A stretch of 64,000 bases of DNA from Gnetum montanum (Eukaryota > Streptophyta > Gnetopsida > Gnetales > Gnetaceae): the NCBI GenBank assembly GCA_015680685.1, contig MNCI01015796.1, positions 833,773-897,772 on the forward strand. The letters run 5' to 3'. The notes beneath the pieces are model-generated. The model saw only the letters and a list, made by a program, of their open reading frames with translations. It searched no databases and was not told the origin of the DNA. The position numbers and the translations under genes are program-made. Below, piece by piece: positions 46,500 through 55,983 of this stretch (the first letter of the stretch is position 1; each line of letters opens with the position of its first letter).

Positions 46500-48120
46500 T
46501 GCGTTGTATGTTTTAGTGGAATGACTTGCCATTTCACAATGTTTCTAGTTGCATATGTAGGCATCATCTAACATGTGTTTGCATTAAGCCAAACCAACGT
46601 TGAGGAGTTGTTCTAGCAATTGGGAAGGTTTTCCCAACAAGGGTATGTGTTTGCGTTGAGTGCGCTCATGTCTAGGAGTGGTTTGTGTGGTGGTGCCAAA
46701 GCTAGAGTTGGCAGCTTGGGATGTTGAGGCCACAGGCCTATTCACTGCATGTGTTGGCATGGTGATTGTTGCGATTGTTGCATTTGATGTTGCTTGTGTA
46801 TCTTGTGCTATTTGTGTTGTTTGTGTTGGTTGCAGTTGTTGCATTTTTTATTGTGCATGTTCTTGTTTTTTGTGTTGGCTCCTGTAGGCCAAGTAGGATG
46901 GGTCATTACTTACCCTTGCTACCTCTTCAATGCCCCTTGCTTGGTCAAAGGCCTGGGTAAGAAACTTTGGGACCAAGTAGAGAAGTTTGGACTTGATGAA
47001 GTCATTGATTGCACCCTTGAAGATTGCCAAGAGATGTGTCTCTATGATTGGCTCATGATTTCATTGGTTGTGGCACTCCATTGCTGGAGGAAGGGTAGTA
47101 TGGGCTCTAGGGGTTCTTTTCTGATGTGGAGGAGCTTGTCGATTATCACTTCAGGTCTAATGTTGTATTTGAAGCGTGTCACAAACTAGTGTATGAGGTC
47201 CTCAAGGGCTGCGATGGAAGCTTGGGGTAGGACACGGTACCAATCTAAAGCTTTGCCAGTGAGTGACAGGGGAAAGAGGCATAGAATGGCATGTGGCCAG
47301 GAGTGCAACGTGATGGCTTCTGTGCGGAATGTGACGATATGTGCATTGGGGTCACTATGACCGTTGTATTTTGTCAAATGTGGCAACGAACTACCGATGG
47401 GTAGTGTAAGGGGTGGGACCGTAGGACAGATTGGATCATCATGGTAAACGTCCACCACCTTGGGTGTGTCTGAGGAGGAAACCTTAAGTTGGTTGATTTC
47501 CTCTGTTAAAGTTTGGATGAGTTGGGACACTTGCTCCCAACTCATAGATTCACCAGCTAGTTGTGTTGACTGGACTCACATAGGTTGTGTAGTGAAGGGT
47601 TAGATCACCGATTATGGGCTTTGCGAGTTTAATGTCATGGCAGATGGTTGTTGGTAGTGTAACATCATACCAGACGTGTGTTGGCAATTTAAGGCCATAC
47701 TAGGCCATGGATAGTTTAACATCATCCTAGACGGATGATGAGCAGGTTCTTGAGGCACTGGTGAAACAAGAATGGCACATGTGGCACTTGTGTAAATATT
47801 GGGTTGAGGTTGGGGAGGTTGGAGCATGGCCCCTATGTAAGCATAAAGTACTTGTGTTGCTTGGGGCTAGGCCCTGTCATATGTAAAAGGTGTTTGGATT
47901 ATTTGGGGATGGACCCTAGTGTGTGTAGATTGTGAAGCAAATGCCTTGGATGTGTGCTCTTGTGATTGTTGTGAGGAGGCAAGGCCCTAAGGGCTGTTGG
48001 GTATGGGCAGGGCCGCAAACTCATACTCGTACTCAGATGGTGATCCTGGGTAAGAGGAAGTCATCTCAGAACCATTGTGTTGTGTGTAATGCATGTATTG
48101 GACAAGGTGATCCATGTTGG
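46500..48120 (-). pseudogene. Gag region of the Tat/Ogre-like element
   Basis: From right to left: N-terminal part MDHLVQYMHYTQHNGSEM (from about 48,116), a Pro/Gln-rich stretch (47,827-47,612), MSWEQVSQLIQTLTEEINQLK (from 47,545), then the gag core PIGSSLPHLTKYNGHSDPN and FPLSLTGKALDWYRVLPQAS (47,400-47,210). Downstream are a Gln/Thr-rich tail (46,844-46,584) and HIPLLGKPSQLLEQLL. Four or more stops and shifts break it. The plus-strand frames at 46,660-47,189 are antisense shadows. Confidence 0.8.
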
Positions 48121-48205
48121 TGGTAGTTAGTACTAGACCGGCTTGAAGCTAGGTGTGAATTGCGATGAATTCGGCTTTGAAACAGATGCGTTTTGTGTGT
48201 TTTTA

Positions 48206-48375
48206 TTGAAAAAACACTGTAGTGGCACTGTAGCAGTATGACCACTGTAGCAGTGTGACTACTATAGTAGCGTGACTACTACTACAGCGTAACTACTGTA
48301 GCAGCGTGACCACTGTAGTAGCATGACTACTATAGCATGAGCAAGCTCAGTGTGAGTACTGTGGTAGCGTGGTTT
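48206..48375 (-). repeat. Leader minisatellite of GTAGCAGCGTGAC type, nine copies
   Basis: Copies of YAGYRTGAC lie at about 48,234, 48,252, 48,268, 48,285, 48,302, 48,319, 48,333, 48,348 and 48,364. Spacing is 14-18 bp. The copy number differs from the sister leader (six). Confidence 0.75.
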
Positions 48376-48447
48376 CAGCACTTGGTTTGCGCAACATTTG
48401 AGTAGGTAGTGTGATCATGGTTTTGATTAAACAGTAAACATGTTCAA

Positions 48448-48464
48448 CCCTCCTTCTAGCACCA
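48448..48464 (-). other. Primer-binding-site candidate of the 5' LTR
   Basis: The minus strand reads TGGTGCTAGAAGGAGGG, five bases after the LTR end. The tRNA partner is not identified. Confidence 0.6.
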
Positions 48465-48469
48465 TTTTT

Positions 48470-50539
48470 TATACTGTCCGAAATCATCGGCGTAAGGTTG
48501 GAGGAAAACAAACGTTGAAAGATCTCCGGAGAGATACATATGACCCTACCTTCGCATGAGGGAAAGCTGGAAAAATGAAGGTAGAGTGCCTTGGATGGTC
48601 TGCACGCAAATCAACCAAGGACTTACCCGAGTGTAAGCTACGACTAGCGTTGGGGTTATCGTAAATGGTGTAAACTGAATGCAAATTGAATGCAAATAGC
48701 GACACGAAATGTAAACAGAGCACAAAGCGTAAACAGAGACTCAACTATAAACAAAGTGTAAATAGAGTAAAGAATATAAATGGAAGGCAATAATGAAACT
48801 GTATTTTATTATTTAACAAGATGTGCACCGGTCAAAACATAGTTGCATGTGTGGATTGCAAGTCGGATGTTAAGCTCCAATGTGAGGTTTTTTTGCAGGC
48901 GCTGGGGATCACGTACATTCGGGCTCAAGATTGCAGGTTTTTCTTTCTCCAAAATTACCAACCTCATTTATGTCAATGAACAGGGTATTTATACATTTTA
49001 CTAGGCTCGGGAGTAGGATTCGTGAATGAAGTCAATGGCTGAGAGATGAGAGAAAAAAGGATCGTGTGACAGGTGTTCGATGTGCAATTGTGTGTGAACT
49101 GGACGTATGTGGGCAGGCTACGTTTTCGACTAGGTGCAATGTACCTTACAACGCAAACTAGCTTACACCCATGGAAGTAGTGTAAAAGCTTGAAAAGCTC
49201 ATAGATGATGATGCTTACAATGAAAATCTACAATGAATTCCAAGAGAGATTAACTCCGGCTCGCTTGAAACTCCATGGTCCTTTGAAACAACTATTGCAG
49301 GATCTCAATTTTAGTGGTTTGGTGGCTATTTGGGGCATCTCTACTTCACCAGCGCTCCCAGCGTGAGTTGATTTTGTCTTGGCGTGTGCTCAGCATCCGT
49401 TTGGAGTGCTTTTGTCCGAGCATAAATAGTGCTCACGTTGATGAATAGTGCTCACGATGGACTCATGCTGCAGCATGACCTAGGTGTGATCTAGACGTGA
49501 GCAAGCTAGAATGGTTCATTTCACACCAAATTTTGATTTTTGAGACCTATCTTTCAAGTGTAACTACTGCCTGGCCTTGGGGACAATCTACATGTGGAGT
49601 CTGAGCTTGTTTGTGCCTTAATCTGGGTCGTTTTTGGCAACTCACGCTGGGCTCACACTGTCAGCATGACCTAGCCGTGACTCCAGCGTGACCAATTGGA
49701 AGTGACACATTTTGAGCTGAATTTTGACCTTTGATGCCTGTTCTTTGAAGTGAAACTACTACTTGCTCTCCAGGGTGGCCTGGATGCTGAATTTGAGTCT
49801 GTTCTTGTGTTGATTTGAGCCACTTTTGATAGGTCAGGTTGGGCTCATGCTGTCAGCGTGACCTCAGCATTACCAAGCCAAAATGCTGTGTTTCATGCCT
49901 GAATTTTGATTTTCTGGAGCTTGTGAACAAGTAGAACTATTTCCTGTCCTTGCGGGTTGAGTTGATGCTAAAAATTATGCTTGGTACTGCTTGATTTGAC
50001 CTTTTTTTGTTTGGTCACATTGGGCTCACGCTCTAGTGTGACCCTAGCATGACCTGGCATGAGTAAATAAATCATGTGATTTTGAGCTTAATTTTTGAGG
50101 TTCTGGAGGCCGTGAGCTACAATGAACATCAGTGAAGCTCGAGGGGAGTCTACGTGCTCGAATTCAGACTATTTGGACCTGGTTTCAGGGCTCTAAAAGT
50201 TGGTCATGCTGTACTCACGTTGGGCAACGTTACCTTAGCATGACCCCAACATGAGTAGCAAGATTTGTGTGATTCTAACTTGAAATCTTGGGTTCTGGAT
50301 GCTGAAACTTGGAGTAGTCATCAGTGGGCCCTGAGGGGATCTTACCCATTCAAATTAGGACCGTTTTGACCTGATTTGGAAGTTGTCAGGGTTGGTCACA
50401 TTAAGGGCAAGCTAGCTTGATAGCATGAGCAAGCTGGCTTGAGTTCCATGCCTTAGTCAAGCTTGGCCTCTTGAATGCCGAAAAGGGCTTAAGTTGTTCT
50501 TGTTTCAAAGTGTCTAAGCTAAAATTTTTTCGTGTTTCA
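48470..50539 (-). repeat. Full LTR (2,070 bp), 5' LTR of the minus-strand element
   Basis: Direct repeat of 41,677-43,775, with end GTGTTTCA at 50,539. The TATA box is at 48,986-48,993 on the minus strand. U3 cores are at 49,461-49,480 (containing the perfect palindrome TCATGCTGCAGCATGA, 49,463-49,478), 49,651-49,671, 49,843-49,863, 50,024-50,043 and 50,213-50,234. Spacing is therefore 181-192 bp, as in the sister LTR. In the first 245 aligned bases the two LTRs differ at about 26 positions, about 22 of them transitions. Confidence 0.9.
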
Positions 50540-50544
50540 CCCAA
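50540..50544. other. Target-site duplication, right (CCCAA)
   Basis: Identical to 40,624-40,628. Confidence 0.9.
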
Positions 50545-53040
50545 CATAATCCCAATCTCTCGTCAATAGAACCAAGGATTGAAAGCCTAAAAATGATAAT
50601 TTTTAACTTAAATGCAAGGTTTGGTGGTCTAAATATGTTCCAACAAGGTCCTATAGTTGACAAAGGTGCTCTATAGGTTATGTTTAGCTTGTTTTGAGAT
50701 TCAAAATGAAGACTAAACTAAGCTTGAACTACGACTGCATTAGCCCAACATAGTCCCAGCTTCTCCCAATGTAGTTTAGGCTAGGGGAGGTTAATGAAGG
50801 TTAACATGGTCGACAAAAGTTCTCACAAGGTTTTGGAACTTTTTGATAGAAAATTTAGGCAATTTTAGCAAACTTTTCATGAAATTTTGAGGCACTATGC
50901 TAGGCCTAGAGAGGGACTATGCTAGTCCAACATAGTCCCAATCTTGCCTCAGCATAGCCAAGGCTGTGGTAGTCAAAAATCATGGAAAATGCATTTTTTA
51001 GGGTCATAGAGCCTTGGGCAGTTTTCCTGGGCTTGTTGATAGTATTCCTAGGTCATTTAAGATAATTTTTAAAGAGTTCTTAAGGGACTACACTAGCCCA
51101 AGATAGTCCTCCTCTCCTCCTCAATGTATTCCAACCTAGAGTGACCAAAAGTGATGAAAAATGGCTTGATTTAATACTAAACTTGCTAGGACAAGGCTTT
51201 AGGGTTGACCAAACATAGTTTTTTAGGTCTTTCATAACAATTTTCCATCAATATTTGGAGGAATATGTTGGCCTCTAAGAGGGACTACACTAGCCTAGCA
51301 TAGTCCTCCTCATCTTTCCAATGTAGTCATAATGAAAGATGTTAAAGTATGGATGGAAAGTTGGTTTCATGGTCATATAGGTCTAAACTAGAGTTTCAAG
51401 GCTTATCGGTGTCAATTTTCATGGCTTGTGGTGTGTTTTGACAATCTTGATCAGACTACACTAGACCTTGGGAAAGAACTATGCTAGCCCAATGTAATCT
51501 CAACTCCCCATTCATAATAGTCCAAGTTTTACATGGAAAATGTGAAAAATGGTAAGGTTTGACCTAGTTTGGTGTTTTGTAGTTCTCGGAAATTGATTTG
51601 GAGTCCACACATGATGGTTTCTTGGTTTTTGAGTGGACTACATTGGGTAATCACTAGGACTATGCTCACCCAATGTACTCCTTCTAATATCTAGCATGGT
51701 CCCATGAGGAAACTAGTTTTGTTGATTTCTTTAAGGCTTTTGGTCAATCAACTAGTATTCTGGGGTTACTAGGGATCCTATTGAGGTGTGAAGGCTTCCA
51801 AAGGCAATTTTGAAAGTGGGTAAGGATATGCATGATGCCTACTAATCCTAGAACCCTAGGACTATGTTGGCCTAGCACAGTCCCTAGGTTTCCCCAACAT
51901 AGTCATGGGGGAAATGGAAAAAGTAACATCACCTATTAGAATCGACCATGTCTTGGGCTTGCAAAATGCTCAAACTAAGGGTTTGGTTAAATAACATATC
52001 GATTCAAGGCCAACTAAGGATTGAATGGACTAGGTAGACTACTTGGAATTGCAAGGCAAGATGTGGTGTTGGAATATGCTAGGTAGTAACTAAGACTACG
52101 TTGGCCCAACATAGTCCCTCATTTCCCTTAGCATAGTTGATGAGGATGTTTGATTCTTGTCAGATTTGGAGTGCTTGTGACCAAGTTTTAGTGCCATCAA
52201 GGGTTCTGACTAGGGTTTGGCAAGGCTAGATGGTTAGTGTGGAGGCTTCTAGAGGTTGGATAGGCTTTTTGAAGTCCATCCCATTATGGACTACATTTGC
52301 AATAGTTGGAACTACGTTGGCCCAATGTAGTCCTTGGTCCACTTTAGTGTAGCCTTGGTAAAGTGACAGTTTCTTGCCTAAACTTGGTGTGTATGACCAT
52401 GTTTCAAGGTTTTTGGGAGTGTAGGATGGAAGTGGGATGGAAGAAGTATTTTTTTCCATGGCTTTAGTTGGACTACTATGAGCATAGTCAAGCTAGGAAG
52501 TTGACTACTTAGCATAGTCATGTTTGTTTTTTGTTCTAATGGGAATGTCTAGTATGGGGCTCACTCAAAAATAGCAATTTTTTTAAAAAAAAAGTTTATA
52601 CAACCCTGCTATAGTCTTATTTTTTATTTTTGATCTCAAGTGAAGTGTAGTTACCAAAACGAAATCAAGGTTTTGAATTAGACACCTAGGTTTAAGTAGG
52701 AAGACTAGTAGAAACTTACCATAAATTGCATTTTCTTTCAACCTTCTTACTTCTGCACCTTGCTTTGAGATCTCTACCATTGTCATTTATTATCTAGTAT
52801 CCTAACTAGAGTAGTAGCCACTATTTTGGACTACTAGCAGTGTAGTCTACCTATTGGTGGATCTCTGCCAGTGTTGATTGCTGCCTACTGACTACTACTA
52901 GCATAGTAGTGATAGTTTTTGGACTACTACCAGCATAGTTTAGTTGTTGGTGAGTTTTCTGGTAACATTTCCATTCCCTACTGACTACTACTAGTGTAGT
53001 CCATCCATTGGTGCCTTACTACAGTGTAGCCATTTCAACA
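50545..53040. repeat. Palindrome array, right part (about 195-bp units, 23-nt cores)
   Basis: Cores of 23 nt begin at 50,733, 50,915, 51,086, 51,283, about 51,478, 51,658, 51,860, 52,094 and 52,310. Together with 40,439 and 40,613 and with the insertion removed, spacing is 171-234 bp, mean about 195. The ideal core has left arm GACTATGTTGG, a central C and right arm CCAACATAGTC; the core at 52,094 pairs 10 of 11 positions. Each core is followed after about 10-20 bp by one more direct half-site (for example CTTAGCATAGTT, CCCAACATAGTC). Between cores the units are strongly diverged. From 52,470 to 53,030 spacing becomes shorter and ACTACTA/AGCATAGT words dominate. No gene. Confidence 0.8.
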
Positions 53041-54240
53041 ACATGGATTTTCTACATTTTCTACTCATTTTTTTGGCATCAAGACCAACAAAATGGCTCC
53101 TATCAGGAATCCTACATTGGAGGAGGTGGGTGTTACAATTGATGGCTAGATTAAGATAGGTTTTACAAGTTTTTGTGGTTTTTGCGTGAAAAATCAAATA
53201 ATGTTGTGTATTTTTTTAGTAAGAAAATGACCATATATTTTTAAACACTATTATTATATGTTTGTAGGATTATTTTTCAGCTTTCCAACGATTATGTTCC
53301 CATTTAATTTCGAGTTGTAATGATGAAGTTATGGTCATTTGAGTTGGGTTGTGTAGTTATGGTTCTTTGACATTTTTCAAATTTCTTGAAAGTTCATGAA
53401 TTTTTTTTGAAAAAAAAGATAGTGATTTAAAATTTTCTATAGTAATGGATGCATAGGGCTGAATTTAATCTTTCAAATGATAGTGGATCACTCTATTTTC
53501 AACTCAAACAAATATCTGACAAATTTTTTGCCAACCCTACGTGAAAGGAAATTTCATGTTAATGACTACAGTCAAGTTAGTTTGGTAATTTTTTCTAAAA
53601 TAATGGTTAGGATTTTTAATGATTTATTATATAGGGATATATTTTGTTGTCTTAAGATTCCAATGGCTATGGAATCATTGAATTTTGTTAAGTAGTTAAT
53701 TAGTTATGGTCATTTCCATTTGGTTGTGCGAAATTGGGATTACAAGGCTATAATGTATTTACCCCTCTAAAGATGGGCAACCTTAAGGTTCTAAAATTTT
53801 TTTTCTATCAACGTCCCATGGTTTTGAAATAGTTTGAGATATTAGGAAGGGATTAGAAGTTGTTTGGAACAAAATAAAAAAAAAATCTTATTTTTTGTAA
53901 GTGTTTTCCTATAGTCATTTTGGTGCTAAGTGTGAAATCTAGTTAAATGTTGGTTATAGTCTTACGTTGTGTGTTGAAATATTTTATAGGTGTAGAAATA
54001 TTCATGGAAGTTGAAAATTTAGTCCTATACTATCACTTTCACATTTTTTAGTCCGTTAACTATCAATTCCATGTTTTAAATTGTAACCTATCATTGTTAT
54101 TATTTTAGTTTTAAACACTCATTTTATGTAAGTTGTTTCAAATTTTGTCTAAGTGTTGTTTTCTATGTTTAATGGTTATATGGCTTTGGTTTTAAGTTTT
54201 CATAGTTATAATTATTATGGTTGGATGTTATAGACCCTAC
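53041..54240. other. AT-rich sequence, no gene seen
   Basis: No supported coding sequence. GGGTGTTACA at 53,127-53,136 looks like an LTR end of the TGTAACACCC type, but no start was found near it. Confidence 0.45.
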
Positions 54241-54401
54241 TTGAAGTCCATCTAGTGGTGATAGAAATGGTGGAGTTGTTGTGCTAGATTGACATGTAGA
54301 CATCAAAATCCTCAAGCCTTGACATAGAGTGAGATCAACATGGGATATGGTTCAGGAAGGGGACCTCAAACTTCCTAACCTACCTACTTCATAACTATAG
54401 T

Positions 54402-54990
54402 ATGATAGTTTGGTCACACTTGATGTTTGAGGCTATGATAATGATCATGGATACCATCTTTCTTGGATCCTCCAGCTTAATTATGAAATTCATTATGGAT
54501 AAACCTAATGCTGGTGCAAGTGGGAAGACACATGATGACATGACTACCATGGATCCTCATAAATTATCACAAATTTGGGAAATGCTTGAATTTAGATACT
54601 ATAACTTGAATTACAACTTGATTGTTGACCATCATGCCCATACATGTTTCCAAAACCCTCCTAGCATCGTTTATCACATAGAGGGGTAAGTAGGGTTTTT
54701 ATCTTGGTTATTTTCTATTGTTGTGTGTTTAGGTTATAACTATTTATGGTCTACTATTTTACTTTCCTATAGGTTTATGATGGATGATCAAGGCCGAATC
54801 AAGGCTAACAACCTTTTACTCCTAGCTCACATAGCTCTAGAGGTGTTCCCTAAGAGCTCAAACGTGAGGCTTACAATGTTGAAGCAATTACATGGCAACC
54901 TTGAAAGTAGTATTAGACATCATCCTAAGGCCTACAAAAGATGCCTAGCAAATGGGAGCATAGATAGCTAGTGGGATAGCCCATCTCTTA
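54402..54990 (+). pseudogene. Unidentified coding-like region in two pieces
   Basis: Two plus-strand open stretches, 54,402-54,689 and 54,723-54,971, are separated by a short T-rich segment that could be an intron or a disruption. The first contains HKLSQIWEMLEFRYYNLNYN and the second FMMDDQGRIKANNLLLLAHIALEVFPKS, both with ordinary protein composition. They end about 110 bp before the LTR at 55,100. I recognise no family. They may be a captured gene fragment or the 3' part of an unrelated element. Confidence 0.3.
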
Positions 54991-55099
54991 TTAATTTAGA
55001 CTTGGATCCACAACCCACAGCTCCTAAGATGCCTGAGTCATATAGGTGAAGTAAGTGTTATTAATTTGTTGATTTTATGCTAATGTTTTTCTAGTTATA

Positions 55100-55851
55100 T
55101 GATGATGAACCACGCTATCATGTATGCGATATCACGTCCGTGATATCAAATCAACCATGCGATGTCAAATACCCGATATCGCGACCCATCTCCTTGCCTA
55201 TAAATAAGAAGCAGCACCCTTGTTTTCCACATTAGAAGTTAGTCATAGAGTGAATAGATCTTTATTTGAGCATTGTGTACCTAAGCACACTTTGTGTACG
55301 GCAATAAAGAAGAACTTTATGATAAACCTTGTAGCATAAAAAATAGATTAATTAGTTTTAATTATCATTTAATGCTTTCTTAGTTAATTAATGATTTCTC
55401 TCACCTTACAACTCTCTTAGTTAAATACACTCAGTACAACGGCTTCGAGCATGCATGTAGCACTTGGTAACCCAGTAATGATTAGGGTTTGGTAATCCCA
55501 GCAGCATTGCACTGGTTCAGGATGTGTATGACGAGTGGGAATAGATACTGGTGTTAGGAGTAATTAGAACTTAGCTAATGAATAGTTAAATTATATTAGT
55601 ACTTAGTTATCTCTCTTCCCCTCCTTACTAGCGCAAGATATAAAACACATAAAAGCCATAAAAATCATATGCCTCAAGCTTACTTAACCATACAACCGTG
55701 ACATACAAGTAAGTTTGGGAAGACAATGATTAATCAACCCATTATTGTTCCACAAAGGTGCATAGGCACTTAGTCCTTGAAATTCGACCAGATCATGCAT
55801 GAAACGCTCGTATTCATATGGTTGAGCGTAGGAATACCTCGTCGCTCATCA
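55100..55851 (+). repeat. 5' LTR of Athila-like copy B (TGATGAG family, 752 bp)
   Basis: Starts TGATGATG and ends GCTCATCA. Aligns with 30,396-31,293, including GGTAATCCCAGCA, CCAGATCATGCATGAA and the last 40 bp. TATA box CTATAAATAAG at about 55,198. The palindrome at 55,128-55,147 has perfect 9-bp arms GATATCACG and CGTGATATC; CGATATCG at 55,174-55,181 is a second. AATAAAGAAG at about 55,304 may be the polyadenylation signal. Confidence 0.9.
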
Positions 55852-55852
55852 T

Positions 55853-55870
55853 TGGCAACATTTCCGAGGA
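55853..55870 (+). other. Primer-binding site of copy B
   Basis: TGGCAACATTTCCGAGGA follows the LTR after one base. It matches the TGGCGCCGTTGCCGGGGA primer-binding site common in Athila-type elements (recalled from memory) at 13 of 18 positions. Confidence 0.6.
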
Positions 55871-55983
55871 CTTAGTTGATTGTGTGCTAAGTAGAACTTA
55901 GGAAATCATTTACATCATTGAAATGAACCATTAGGGTTGATTAAGAAAAATATAATAGTACATTACACATTGAACAAGACACG

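Larger units (their letters stand above)
40629..50539 (-). mobile_element. Tat/Ogre-like tandem LTR retrotransposon without RT or integrase
   Basis: A single 9.9-kb insertion flanked by CCCAA at 40,624-40,628 and 50,540-50,544. Read on the minus strand: 5' LTR (50,539-48,470), primer-binding site, leader, gag, protease-like ORF, noncoding region with a gap, polypurine tract, second full LTR (43,775-41,677), second primer-binding site, leader and start of gag, then only the last 158 bp of a third LTR (40,786-40,629). The third LTR joins gag at a GGAC shared by both partners. No RT, RNase H or integrase motif is seen, though 218 bp are hidden in a gap. The lineage is inferred from the protease-like ORF. 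Confidence 0.85.

Noticed and set aside
46093-47189. Plus-strand frames at 46,093-46,416 and 46,660-47,189, rich in Cys, Leu and Val
   Set aside because: They lie antisense to the gag and protease-like frames of the Tat/Ogre-like element, which carry recognisable motifs. The hydrophobic composition is the complement of Gln/Thr/Asn-rich coding sequence.
50545-53040. The palindrome array as a centromeric or rDNA spacer satellite
   Set aside because: Units are too diverged and too few, the array is only about 2.9 kb without the insertion, and no rRNA sequence is near.
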